Positions 35,441 through 44,064 of a stretch of DNA of 64,000 nucleotides are shown piece by piece. Under the pieces are notes generated by a model, which worked only from the letters and a program-made list of their open reading frames with translations, had not been told where the DNA came from and did no database searches. The stretch's first letter is position 1. Each line of letters opens with the position of its first letter. The translations under genes and the position numbers were made by a program. The DNA is taken from positions 186,001 to 250,000 of the forward strand of contig CAWAKB010000004.1 of NCBI GenBank assembly GCA_963782555.1, given 5' to 3'. Origin of the DNA: Hyphomicrobium_A sp963782555 (GTDB lineage Bacteria > Pseudomonadota > Alphaproteobacteria > Rhizobiales > Hyphomicrobiaceae).

Positions 35441-36028
35441 TCACTCGGGCGTTTTACCGCCGGTCGGTTGCATGCTCCGCTGCGGTTGCGAGGGATTGAG
35501 AACGTTGATGGCAAACGGCTCGAGCTTGCCCGTGCTCTTCAGGAATTGCGTGATCACTTTGTTGTCCACGACCGTTGCCGATGAAATGATACCGGTCGTG
35601 CAGGTTGAGGGCGTGAATGTGTCGCCGACGATCACGTAGGGTCCCTTATTCTTGACGGTGCTGCAGGTGCACTTCGCCTTGGTCGGATCGTTTTTGTCGA
35701 CGATGCAGGGCTTGCCAAGGCAGTTTGCCCAGGCACGGTCGTTTGAGCAGATGGAGAGGCGCTTTACCGGAAAGTAGCGCGATTGCACCTGCTTGCCCTC
35801 GTGCGTGTCTACGGCGGGCCTGCAGCTGTCTTGTCCGGCTGAATATCCGGTTCTCACCTCACAGGCACACGAAACGGTGTCGTCCTTTCCGGGAACCGGC
35901 GTACATTTGGCCGTGGTGCACAACGCGTACGTGCCCTTACACAGCGTGAAGCCGGCGGACTGCGCTTGGCCTGCGGCCGCACAGAAGATCAGCGCGCCTA
36001 ATGCGGGGAGCAACTTCGACTTGAGCAT
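35441..36028 (-). CDS. Secreted cysteine-rich protein of unknown function
   Basis: A 195-residue protein; ATG at 36028 starts a signal peptide (LLPALGALIFCAAAGQAQS). The mature protein holds about 12 cysteines in recurring short patterns (CKGTYALCTTAKCTP, CACEVRTG, CLGKPCIVD, CTCSTV), which suggests two or three disulfide-linked modules. It lacks a CxxCH haem site. No family is recognised. Extension to 36106 was rejected because it lies before the signal peptide. Confidence 0.75.
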   Translation of the reverse strand: MLKSKLLPALGALIFCAAAGQAQSAGFTLCKGTYALCTTAKCTPVPGKDDTVSCACEVRTGYSAGQDSCRPAVDTHEGKQVQSRYFPVKRLSICSNDRAWANCLGKPCIVDKNDPTKAKCTCSTVKNKGPYVIVGDTFTPSTCTTGIISSATVVDNKVITQFLKSTGKLEPFAINVLNPSQPQRSMQPTGGKTPE

Positions 36029-36207
36029 CGCATGCCTCAATTGTCGTTGCGCGGGAGCTTCGATGATTGGCGCACGGATGCGTTTACGCGGCGTTATTCC
36101 GGCCACTCAGTTTGCATATTGCTTACGGCGAACTTGAACGGGTGCCCGAAATGCCGCAATTTCGCGTCGGGGAAGCGACGCGCGCTACTCTTCTGGAGGG
36201 GGAGCCA

Positions 36208-36663
36208 ATGCAGATCTCGAGCGACGTCGTGGGAGCGATCGTCGGTGCAACGATCGGGGCAGTCGGGACGGGCGCCATCAGCTACATCCTGCATATGCGT
36301 AGCTTGGCACAGGAACGACGGCTGGCGCGCGAGAAGGTCGATTGGGATTTTCTTTCCGCCACCTTGCCGGTGCTGTCGCGGCTGTTCTCCAGCACGACAC
36401 CCGACCGGATGCAGTCGGAGAACGACGTGTTCTTGCTGTTGGACGATGTCTATGCGTCTTTACGCGAAGGAACGTTTCGCGGGATCTTCAGCGGAACGGC
36501 AACGACTGAGCCCATCTCCGGCAACGTCCATACATACGCGGAGCTGCTCAACAAGTATGTGCGCCGGGAGGTCTCGCGCCAGGAGCTGGAGCACCACCGC
36601 AAACGCTGCCTCGATGAAGTGAGCGCTCACTGGAAGAAGCTTCTGCCCGACGCTGCCAGATGA
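36208..36663 (+). CDS. Single-pass membrane protein of unknown function
   Basis: The ATG at 36208 follows a strong GGAGGGGGAG site and yields 151 residues. One Gly/Ala-rich membrane helix (about 6-28, VVGAIVGATIGAVGTGAISYI) is followed by a basic, mostly helical cytoplasmic domain (RSLAQERRLAREKVDWDFL and so on) of about 120 residues. No known motif is seen. It is divergent from the Cys-rich secreted protein. Confidence 0.65.
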   Translation: MQISSDVVGAIVGATIGAVGTGAISYILHMRSLAQERRLAREKVDWDFLSATLPVLSRLFSSTTPDRMQSENDVFLLLDDVYASLREGTFRGIFSGTATTEPISGNVHTYAELLNKYVRREVSRQELEHHRKRCLDEVSAHWKKLLPDAAR

Positions 36664-36703
36664 TCAGGATCTTCCAGGTGGCGTGATCCGCGAGGCCGCC
36701 GTC

Positions 36704-36899
36704 GATGCCAGCCTCTACGCTCCAGATCAGCCTCGCTTCGCCCGACAGCGAGGACGCCCGCTACTGTCTCTAGTCGTTATTTTCGCGAGTTCGCAGCCCG
36801 CGTCGGCGGCTTCGACCGGGCCAAGACCACGCAGGTCGGCCCCAACGACATGGCGCCGCTGGTTCGCGAAATCACTTTTTATTTAAACCTGGGATTACC
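36704..36899 (+). pseudogene. Decayed GNAT acetyltransferase fragment
   Basis: An ATG at 36704 opens the frame ISLASPDSEDARYCL then a stop (TAG at 36767-36769). Shifting by one base after CTC continues as SRYFREFAARVGGFDRAKT then TQVGPNDMAP, a typical N-terminal block of a GNAT subfamily (Y..EL..R..GFDPA...). After that similarity disappears. The fragment has one frameshift and lacks the acetyl-CoA-binding part, so it is a remnant. The surrounding 600 bases (36664-37259) hold no other gene. Confidence 0.5.
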
Positions 36900-37259
36900 C
36901 GCCGACGCGAGGGCGGTTCTCACCCAACTGTCATGCCGGGCTTCTAGCTTGCGCGCTGGAACCCTCTCGGTGCCCGATTGCTTCGGACGCAGCTCTCAAG
37001 AGTGCGGGCGATCGGCTTGGCCGCAACGGCAAGCACAAACGTCGCAACACGCGCCGCAGATGATGCGGGGCGCAGCACTCTCGTCGGCGCGTCCGATCTG
37101 AGCTTGGAGGCTCCTATTGCGCGGGATCGAAGCGTGTGTCGGCGGACCGCGGCTGGTCCGCAGCAATCCGAGCGATGCAGCGTCCGAGCCATTCGACGTC
37201 CATCTTAAGCTCATTCCCAGGCCGAAAGCCGGCACTCTTGATCCTCGAGGTTCCCCGCA

Positions 37260-39182
37260 ATGACGCTCAAGCCCGTGGTCTCCGAGTTGGGCGATCGAGA
37301 GCTGTTGGCCCCCGACTTGATTGCCGGATCGCTGGTCGCCAACGACCAGGCCAAATACTACTTGGCGCTATTGCAGACCGCGCGCGACAATGCCGACCGC
37401 CCGCAGATCCCCGTCATCGACCTGAAGACGGAGCGCGTGGCATCGCAGCTGACGGACGACTGGCTCGACGACGTCGTGGTCGGGACGCGGAAGGATCGCG
37501 CGGGCGCCTATCGCGTGCCCCACGGCCCTGACATCCTGCGTAGGATCCGGGCAAGCATCGACACCATGCTGAGCTGCCTGCCCGAGGCCGAGCAATCCAT
37601 CTTTGGCGCGCGGCTCGCTAAGCTTAAGTCTCCGGCCCTCGACCATGGCGCCATTCCGGGCAACCTGATCACGGAGATCGCGTCGGGGAACCGCAAGGCC
37701 GGCGACAGCCTGCACCTCGTCGTCATGGATGCCCACAAGGCCATCAACCGGCTTCAGGCCGCGACCGCGGCGGAGACGGTGGCAGGCGCCCTCGTCCATA
37801 ACCTCTCCGACACCGGGTGGCGGCGGGTCGAAGCCTTCATGGCCGGGCTCAACCGCACGAGCCCGCTGAAATTCAACCATCCAGGGCTCGGCACCACCGC
37901 AACCGAGCACAACGGGCGCGTCCTCATCCAGAACGACATCGGCACCACGGATGCGCACGTGTTGGTGGTGCGCGTCGGCGCCCTCAGCGTCTCGGTGACC
38001 TACACCGACATTCACCGCGCCCGGCTGACGTTCTTCGAAGGGCTATTCGAGGGATTCCCCGTAACCTGGGAGGGAACCGAGCAACGCCAAAGCGACAAGC
38101 TTGCCTCGCAGCACTACCTGCTCGTCACCGGCAGCTTCACCGCCGCCGACGAGGCCGGCCTCGACCGCTTCCTCGCTCACCTCGGCTCGCGCATCGTGTT
38201 CCTGATCGACTGGAACCACATGCGCAAGCGGCTGCGCCAGTTCGTCGGCGAGGACCGTGCGGTCGAGATCCTGTCGTGGGCCGCCCACAACGACTACGGA
38301 CACCGGGCGCTGATCGAGATCGGGGGCGAGCGCGCCCTGGCCGAGGCGGTGGAGTACGCTGCCGGGCAGCACTTGCGATACGGACAACGGCTCGACGAGC
38401 TCATCAGCGAGGAGCACGCGGCCGAGTTTCTGAAGGAGGCGCTGCGGCTATCGTCGATCGGATTGCGCCAGCGCCGATCCCGCCGCGCAATTCAGGACGA
38501 GATCAAGACCAGGCTGCGGCGCTACTTCGAGAACGAGCGCTTATGCATTTTCGATATGGCGGCAGCTCACGTGGCGCTCGGCTATGACGTGGCGTTTCTC
38601 GTGCGCGAGGCGCTCGAGCGGCTCGGCACCTCGCAAGGCCAGCTTTGGATCGCAAAATCAGCCACCCGCGCCGCGGTCTGCGAAGCTCGTGCCGACCAGC
38701 TGCTGAATGAGGCGCGAGAGGACATCAAGCGGTATCAGCGCCCGCTCTCTCTGCTCCAGTTCTTCGAGCGCTCCGACGACGCCACCGACGAGCTCGAGGA
38801 GGCCGCGGCGCTCATCGAGCTGTTCTTGCTGGTCGAGCCGCCCCTCGCCGTCCTTGCTAAGCTGAAGGAGCTTGCCGACCTGCCGCTCAAATCCGCGCAA
38901 GAGCTGGTGAAGTGCATCGAATGCGCCTCGACCGTGACCCGCTCCGACGTGCGCGACGACCTCGACGAGTTCCTGGAGGCGCTCGAAAAGCTGGTCGCCA
39001 TCGAGCATGCCGCCGACGCACTGCTGCGCGAGATGCGGCGCGCGCTGATCCTGGAGAACATCGACCAGCGCCAGACGCAGCTGGTGCGCGAGCTGTCGCA
39101 GGCGCTGGAGACCGCGACGGATGCGCAGGCCCACGCGGGCCAAGCACTGCGCAGCTATCTTATGGACGAGGTCATCGCATGA
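37260..39182 (+). CDS. Large helical protein with PhoU/DUF47-like C-terminus, coupled to PPDK-like gene
   Basis: A 640-residue soluble protein, no signal or membrane segment, GAGG before the ATG. Residues 1-200 are largely helical; about 215-300 look like a beta-rich domain (HVLVVRVGALSVSVTYTDI, LLVTGSF); about 300-450 are helical and include WNHMRKRLRQFVG and AHNDYGHRALIEI. The last 150 residues (ADQLLNEAREDIKRYQRPL ... FLEALEKLVAIEHAADALLREMRR) resemble the long helical bundles of PhoU/DUF47 proteins. Its TGA overlaps the ATG of the next gene (ATGA), giving strong coupling to a PPDK-like phosphotransferase. It may be its regulator or substrate-binding partner. No named family is recognised for the N-terminal two thirds. 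Confidence 0.8.
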   Translation: MTLKPVVSELGDRELLAPDLIAGSLVANDQAKYYLALLQTARDNADRPQIPVIDLKTERVASQLTDDWLDDVVVGTRKDRAGAYRVPHGPDILRRIRASIDTMLSCLPEAEQSIFGARLAKLKSPALDHGAIPGNLITEIASGNRKAGDSLHLVVMDAHKAINRLQAATAAETVAGALVHNLSDTGWRRVEAFMAGLNRTSPLKFNHPGLGTTATEHNGRVLIQNDIGTTDAHVLVVRVGALSVSVTYTDIHRARLTFFEGLFEGFPVTWEGTEQRQSDKLASQHYLLVTGSFTAADEAGLDRFLAHLGSRIVFLIDWNHMRKRLRQFVGEDRAVEILSWAAHNDYGHRALIEIGGERALAEAVEYAAGQHLRYGQRLDELISEEHAAEFLKEALRLSSIGLRQRRSRRAIQDEIKTRLRRYFENERLCIFDMAAAHVALGYDVAFLVREALERLGTSQGQLWIAKSATRAAVCEARADQLLNEAREDIKRYQRPLSLLQFFERSDDATDELEEAAALIELFLLVEPPLAVLAKLKELADLPLKSAQELVKCIECASTVTRSDVRDDLDEFLEALEKLVAIEHAADALLREMRRALILENIDQRQTQLVRELSQALETATDAQAHAGQALRSYLMDEVIA

Positions 39183-40849
39183 GGGCTCCGGTCGAAACCT
39201 CGCGTTCGCTGGCGGCGGACGTTGACTGCATTCCTTATGACGGCGCCGCGCAGGAGATTCCCAGCAAGGAAAGCGTGGGCTCCAAGGCGCACAACCTCAT
39301 GCGGCTCGCCCAGCGCGGGCTGCCGGTGCCGCCGGCGTTCGTGCTCAGCACCGCGATCTGCCGGGACTACCTGGCAAGAGGCGCCGCCGCACTTGGCGGC
39401 CTCGATGTGCTAATCGATCACGAGCTCGGCGAGCTTGGCGCGCGCACCGGCCGCTATCTTGGTGACATCGAACGGCCTTTGCTGGTGTCGGTGCGCTCCG
39501 GCGCCGCCATCTCCATGCCGGGAATGATGGAGACCGTCCTCGACGTAGGGCTCAACGAGACGACGTTGCGCGCCATGATCCGCATGACCGGCAACCCGCG
39601 GCTCGCCTACGACTGCCAGCGCCGCTTAGTGCAGCAGTATGGCGAGGTCGTCCACGCGGTTGCGCCGGCGCGGTTCGCCAGCCGGCTCAAAGCGGTGCTC
39701 GATGATCTCGGCGTCGACGAGCTCGACACGGAGGGCCTGAGGCAGGCGGCCGACGCGATGCGGGACGAGTTCCAGGTCGCGACGGGCGCGCGCTTTCCAT
39801 CAAATCCCCACACCCAGCTCAGGGCGGCGATCGAGGCGGTGTTTCGCTCCTGGTCGAGCACGCGCGCCCAGAGCTACCGCAAGCTCAACGGCATTCCCGA
39901 CGACCTCGGCACCGCCGTGATCGTGCAGACGATGGTCTACGGCAACCTGAGCCCCGCCTCGGGATCGGGCGTCGGCTTCACCCGCAGCCCTGCCGACGGC
40001 AGCAATGCACTCTACGTCGACTACCTGTCCAACGCCCAAGGCGAGGATGTGGTCGCGGGACGCCGCCGGGCGATGGGACTGGCCGAGCTGGAGCGGCGCG
40101 CGCCTGACGCCTACCAGTCGCTGATTGCGGCCCGCCCGCTGCTGGAGCAGGAGTTCCGCGACATGCAGGACTTCGAGTTCACGGTCGAGGAGGACCAGCT
40201 CTATCTCCTGCAGACGCGCACCGGCAAGCGCACACCACTCGCCGCAGCGCGGATCGCCTGCGATCTGGTCGATGAGGGCCTGATTGAGCCCTCCGACGCG
40301 CTCGCGCGCCTCGAGGCCGTCGATATCGACGCCATCGAGACCGTCACGCTGAAGACGGCGGCGCAGAGCCAATCTCTCGTGCGCGGCACCTCGGCCAGCG
40401 CCGGCGTCGCGGTCGGAGCCGTGGCGTTCGACCCTGAGCGCGTTGCCAAGCTGAAGGAGCGCGGCGGTCCGGTCGTGCTCGTGCGCGAGACGGCGGAGAC
40501 GAGCGACATCGGCGCCTTGGCGGCGGCGGCAGCGCTGATTGCCGTCGAGGGCGCGCGCACCTCGCATGCAGCCGTGGTGGCGCGGCAGCTCGGGAAGGTC
40601 TGTGTCGTCGGCTGCCAAGGGATCGTCATCGATCCCTCCGGCCGCAAGGCCAAATTCGGCAGCGAGACGATCGAGGAAGGCGCGCTCGTCTCCGTAGACG
40701 GCGCCAAAGGCGAGATCTATGCCGGCGCAATGGAGGTCATCAAAGAGCGCCCGACCGAGCTCTTGGCCAAGATCACCTCCTGGCGCGGCACCCAAAAGAC
40801 GAGCGCCAAAAAGCGCCCCGCTGCTCAGCGCCGCACCGCCCGAGCCTGA
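39179..40849 (+). CDS. Truncated pyruvate,phosphate-dikinase-like phosphotransferase (no PEP/pyruvate barrel)
   Basis: A 556-residue protein; ATG at 39179 overlaps the preceding stop, while the open extension to 38912 lies inside the upstream gene. The N-terminal ATP-grasp domain matches PPDK (VGSKAHNLMRLAQRGLPVPPAF; LLVSVRSGAAISMPGMMETV at 101-120), with ATP ligands in FEFTVEEDQLYLLQTRTGKR. The swivelling phosphohistidine domain has ARTSHAAVVARQLG with H463. Full PPDK continues for some 330 residues with the TIM barrel that binds pyruvate/PEP; here the protein ends in a Lys/Arg-rich tail. So it can probably phosphorylate its own histidine from ATP, but the acceptor must be another molecule. 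The upstream coupled protein is the obvious partner. Confidence 0.85.
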   Translation: MRAPVETSRSLAADVDCIPYDGAAQEIPSKESVGSKAHNLMRLAQRGLPVPPAFVLSTAICRDYLARGAAALGGLDVLIDHELGELGARTGRYLGDIERPLLVSVRSGAAISMPGMMETVLDVGLNETTLRAMIRMTGNPRLAYDCQRRLVQQYGEVVHAVAPARFASRLKAVLDDLGVDELDTEGLRQAADAMRDEFQVATGARFPSNPHTQLRAAIEAVFRSWSSTRAQSYRKLNGIPDDLGTAVIVQTMVYGNLSPASGSGVGFTRSPADGSNALYVDYLSNAQGEDVVAGRRRAMGLAELERRAPDAYQSLIAARPLLEQEFRDMQDFEFTVEEDQLYLLQTRTGKRTPLAAARIACDLVDEGLIEPSDALARLEAVDIDAIETVTLKTAAQSQSLVRGTSASAGVAVGAVAFDPERVAKLKERGGPVVLVRETAETSDIGALAAAAALIAVEGARTSHAAVVARQLGKVCVVGCQGIVIDPSGRKAKFGSETIEEGALVSVDGAKGEIYAGAMEVIKERPTELLAKITSWRGTQKTSAKKRPAAQRRTARA

Positions 40850-40872
40850 GTCCCTTCCACCTCATGCAGAAA

Positions 40873-40899
40873 GACCGCGCGAAGATACTCCGCGCGGTC
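40873..40899 (-). terminator. Intrinsic terminator of the HtrA gene (possibly bidirectional)
   Basis: A 9-bp stem GACCGCGCG / CGCGCGGTC with a 9-base loop lies 29 bases after the HtrA stop and 24 bases after the convergent PPDK-like stop. In the minus direction it is followed by TTTCTG, a short T-run. Confidence 0.55.
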
Positions 40900-40927
40900 C
40901 GGTTGACGTTCGATGCGAAGGCGTCGA

Positions 40928-42508
40928 TCAGCCGATGGGGATGGCGACGAAGCGCGCGCCTTGTGCCGTTTTCAATCGCATCAAGATGGCGTGCCGGCCA
41001 TCGTGGCTCGCTTTGTCGAGAGCGGACTTGACGTCGTGCGGCGTCGACACCGCATTGCCTGCCACATCGAGGATGACATCGCCCTGCTGCACGCCCTTGT
41101 CGGCGGCCGCACCATTGGGATCGACGTTGGTGACGACGACGCCGTTCGAGCCCGCTCCCGCCACTTCCGAAGCAGGAGCCAACGTGAGACCCAATTTGGG
41201 CTCGCCTTGGCCAGAGGCGTTACTCGCCATGGTCTTGTCGTCGGGATAGGGGACGAGCGTCACGTCCACCATACGCCGCGTTCCGTGGCGCATGACCGCG
41301 AGCTTGACCGTCGTTCCCGGCGCATAGGCCGCAATCTTGCGGGCGAGGTCGCGCGCGTCCTTGATCGGGTTTCCGTCCACCGCGACCACGACATCCTCAG
41401 ATTTCAGTCCGGCCTTGGCCGCCGGGCTGCCGTCCTGCGGCTCATCGATCAACGCGCCGGAGGCCTCTTTGAGGCGCAGGCTGTCGGCAATGTCATGCGT
41501 GACGGGTTGGATCGAGACGCCCATCCAGCCGCGCGTGACGGAGCCTTTGGACTTGAGCTGGTCGGTGATCGACTTCGCGGTTTGCGACGGGATGTCGAAG
41601 GCAATGCCGACGGAGCCGCCGGAGGGCGAGTAGATCGCCGTGTTGACACCGACGACCTCACCTTTGAGATTGAAGGTCGGGCCGCCGGAATTGCCCTTGT
41701 TCACGGGCGCGTCGATCTGGATGTAGTCGTCGTAAGGCCCCGAGCCGATGTCGCGGCCTCTGGCCGAGACGATGCCGGCGGTGACGGTGCCGCCGAGACC
41801 AAACGGGTTGCCCATGGCCACCACCCAGTCGCCAATTCTCGGCGAGGTCTTCGCGAAGGTCACGTACGGAAAGTCGGTCCGTCCTTTTACCTTCAGGAGG
41901 GCAAGATCGGTCTTGGGATCGACGCCGACAATCTCTGCCTTGTACGTATCGCCGTCGGTCGTCTTGATCTCAAGGCTCTTGGCGTGGTCGACGACGTGAT
42001 TGTTGGTGACGAGGTATCCGTCACTGGTGATGAAGAAGCCCGAGCCCTCAGCATGTACGATGGGCTCCGCCTGCTTGAACTTGAAGCCCTGACCTCCCTG
42101 CTGAGGAGCGCCAAACTGGCGGAAAAAGAACTCAAACGGCGAGCCCGGAGGGAACGGATTTGCGCCGTTTCCTTGCTGGCCTTCGGGTATGTTCGAGACG
42201 AGGCCCTGCTCCGGCGTCGCCTTAACGTAAATGGAGACGACCGCGGGCTTCACGCGGTCGACGAGGCCGGCGAAGCTCGGCAGTTGCTGGATTGGTCCTT
42301 CGGCCTGCTGCGCGGCGGGCGGTGCTGAGAGGTTTCCAGCTTCGGCCGCGCTGACCGGCGCCGCGGGTCCGAGCACCGTCAAGGCGCTGAGGACAGCCGT
42401 AATTGCGATTGCGGCGGCGCTGGCCGTGAGCGTGGCCCGATGGGCCGCCAGATAGCGGCGTGCACCCTCGGGTGCGCGATAGTGATGCGAGGAGGTCTGT
42501 TCTTGCAT
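40928..42508 (-). CDS. Periplasmic Do/HtrA (DegP-like) serine protease
   Basis: A 526-residue protease-chaperone; ATG at 42508 with GGAG upstream. A long signal or anchor region (about 25-55) leads to a trypsin-like domain with the complete triad H171 (TNNHVVDH), D201 (DPKTDLALLKV) and S274 (NKGNSGGPTF). Two PDZ domains follow (about 315-400 and 430-520; RGWMGVSIQPV and GLTLAPAS). It should degrade or refold damaged envelope proteins. A Gly/Gln/Phe-rich loop (110-145) is the LA loop typical of Do proteases. Monocistronic, likely stress-induced; a hairpin lies in its upstream region. Confidence 0.96.
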   Translation of the reverse strand: MQEQTSSHHYRAPEGARRYLAAHRATLTASAAAIAITAVLSALTVLGPAAPVSAAEAGNLSAPPAAQQAEGPIQQLPSFAGLVDRVKPAVVSIYVKATPEQGLVSNIPEGQQGNGANPFPPGSPFEFFFRQFGAPQQGGQGFKFKQAEPIVHAEGSGFFITSDGYLVTNNHVVDHAKSLEIKTTDGDTYKAEIVGVDPKTDLALLKVKGRTDFPYVTFAKTSPRIGDWVVAMGNPFGLGGTVTAGIVSARGRDIGSGPYDDYIQIDAPVNKGNSGGPTFNLKGEVVGVNTAIYSPSGGSVGIAFDIPSQTAKSITDQLKSKGSVTRGWMGVSIQPVTHDIADSLRLKEASGALIDEPQDGSPAAKAGLKSEDVVVAVDGNPIKDARDLARKIAAYAPGTTVKLAVMRHGTRRMVDVTLVPYPDDKTMASNASGQGEPKLGLTLAPASEVAGAGSNGVVVTNVDPNGAAADKGVQQGDVILDVAGNAVSTPHDVKSALDKASHDGRHAILMRLKTAQGARFVAIPIG

Positions 42509-42931
42509 TGTCAGCTCCGTATCGAGTTCCTGCTTGCGCTCTGGGCACACCTCAAAAAATTCATTCCTGCCGCTTCTACATAGGAAGCGGAAGATTTCGA
42601 GCACGTGTCCATTCCATTAAATGATTGAAAGACTTGCCCGGTGCCGTCGCACGATTGGCACAGACTTAAGGCCACGCGACGATCTGCTATCCAGCCGCTG
42701 TCCTCAGCCTTACGAATTTGTATGGAACGGCGTGGAGCGCTTGCTGCCCCTCATTCCGCGCCCCACATGTTTGTTATCGAATCCGCCCGCATGTCGAAGC
42801 GCTCCCGCGAGCGCCCAATGACGCAGCGCCAAGGCTCGCGTCTGACACCTAACATGTGCCTGGCAGATGTCCTTGATGCCCCCCGCGGCGGGTCCGTCTC
42901 GCAAGAACTCTTAAGACGAGAGGAGACCGTC
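42509..42931. other. Divergent intergenic region of htrA and a DUF7282-like gene
   Basis: About 423 bases without a supportable gene; the plus-strand frame from 42641 is open into the next gene but precedes its signal peptide and strong ribosome site. It contains a 7-bp inverted repeat (separate entry). No confident promoter hexamers or RpoH/EcfG-type elements were identified by eye. Confidence 0.45.
42570..42590. promoter_or_regulatory. Inverted repeat upstream of htrA
   Basis: CCGCTTC-N7-GAAGCGG, perfect arms, 62-82 bases before the HtrA start. It could be an operator for a stress regulator or a hairpin in the leader RNA. Which one cannot be told from sequence. Confidence 0.4.
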
Positions 42932-43327
42932 ATGTTCAAATCACCTACATCCCGCAATGCCCTGACCGCAGGCGCGATCGCGCTCGCGACGCTGCTGGGG
43001 GCAGGCACAGCGATGGCCGCTGCCGCCTTTCCCCCTTCGGTCATAGCCCTCAACCAGAAGGAGAAGGCAAAGGGCGTATCGATCACTTACGCACGCTTTC
43101 CGCAGAAAGGGACCCTGGCGATCTATGGCAGCGATGCGAATGGGCGCATGGGCAAGACCCGCTTGGGCCATGTAGCGATCGACGCCGGTGATCATCGCAA
43201 CGTGAAGGTCGCGCTGAGCCAGTCACCCAAGCCCGGCACCGAGCTGTGGGCCGCAGTCGAGAACGCGAATGGAAGCGTGTTCAAGGACCACGGCAAGCCG
43301 GCCGAGCAGAGCTTCAGGGTGCTCTGA
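42932..43327 (+). CDS. Secreted DUF7282-like protein
   Basis: A 131-residue protein. The ATG at 42932 follows AGAGGAGA, an excellent ribosome site. Signal peptide cleaved after AMAAAA (near residue 25). The mature part, about 100 residues, resembles the DUF7282 beta-sandwich domain: VIALNQKEKAKGVSITYARFP, GTLAIYGSD, LGHVAIDAGDHRNVKVAL, ELWAAVENANG. The function of this family is unknown. Monocistronic, followed by a strong hairpin shared with the convergent redoxin gene. Confidence 0.75.
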   Translation: MFKSPTSRNALTAGAIALATLLGAGTAMAAAAFPPSVIALNQKEKAKGVSITYARFPQKGTLAIYGSDANGRMGKTRLGHVAIDAGDHRNVKVALSQSPKPGTELWAAVENANGSVFKDHGKPAEQSFRVL

Positions 43328-43373
43328 GACCCAAGCTGGCCACCCTCGACCACACGAGGTTGCCGAATAAAAA

Positions 43374-43398
43374 GGGCCGGGGCGCTGCGCCCCGGCCC
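43374..43398 (-). terminator. Rho-independent terminator of the redoxin gene
   Basis: An 11-bp GC stem GGGCCGGGGCG / CGCCCCGGCCC with a 3-base loop. Reading the minus strand it is followed by TTTTTATTC, a proper T-run, 22 bases after the redoxin stop. It may also stop the convergent gene. Confidence 0.85.
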
Positions 43399-43419
43399 CC
43401 GCGCCTTTGCCGCAGCCGA

Positions 43420-44049
43420 TCAGGCCCCGGAACGGTACTTCACCGAGCAGCCATAAGGACGAGTGATAGCAGGGTCGACCGCCTTGCCGGCGGCGATCTG
43501 AGCGAGCGCGCTGCGCACGTAGTTGTGTGCGCTTTCGATGTCCGCCTTGTCAGCCGTCGGCTTATCGTCGATGGCGCCCTCGTAGGCCAACGTGCCGTCC
43601 GGCTTGATGATGTACATGTCCGGCGTCGTCGTCGCGTTGTAGGCGTGTCCGATAGTGCCCTTTTCGTCGATGATGACCGCCGTCTGTGCAGCGCCGTGCT
43701 TCTTCATCCATGCATTGTACTCGGCCGGCGTGAGGTTGCCCTGCTCGCCCGGCGCCGAGGAGGCAATCGTGAGCCACACGACGCCCTTAGCGGTCATCTC
43801 CTCCTGCAGCTTCTGCATGTTGCCTGAGCCGTAGTGCTTGTTCACGTAGGGGCAGCCGTCGTTGGTCCATTCCAGGATCACGGTCTTGCCGCGCAGCTCG
43901 CTGAGCGAGTGCGTTTTGCCGTATGTGTCGACGCCGGTGAAAGCGGGCGCCGGCTTGCCGATCTGGGGTGCGGCAACGGCACCGGTGACACCCAGCGCCA
44001 AGGCCAGGCAGGCGGTCGCCGCTAAGGTTCTGCTTGTGGCTGAAGCCAT
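43420..44049 (-). CDS. Secreted thioredoxin-fold redoxin (AhpC/TSA-like)
   Basis: A 209-residue periplasmic protein with a signal peptide (cleavage after AVA, near 27). The redoxin domain begins GKPAPAFTGVDTYGKTHSLSELRGKTVILEW and has a single-Cys site N-D-G-C-P-Y-V-N-K-H in place of a CxxC pair, as in a known AhpC/TSA-like subgroup. A second conserved Cys is near the end (RPYGCSVKY) and could resolve a disulfide. It follows dsbD with a 15-base gap and the two should work together, with DsbD supplying electrons. Confidence 0.9.
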   Translation of the reverse strand: MASATSRTLAATACLALALGVTGAVAAPQIGKPAPAFTGVDTYGKTHSLSELRGKTVILEWTNDGCPYVNKHYGSGNMQKLQEEMTAKGVVWLTIASSAPGEQGNLTPAEYNAWMKKHGAAQTAVIIDEKGTIGHAYNATTTPDMYIIKPDGTLAYEGAIDDKPTADKADIESAHNYVRSALAQIAAGKAVDPAITRPYGCSVKYRSGA

Positions 44050-44064
44050 GCGTTCGTTCTCCTC

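Noticed and set aside
36850..37101. 83-codon plus-strand frame before the PhoU-like gene
   Set aside because: Its start belongs to the GNAT relic; the rest has Ser/Arg/Gln-rich composition and no ribosome site.
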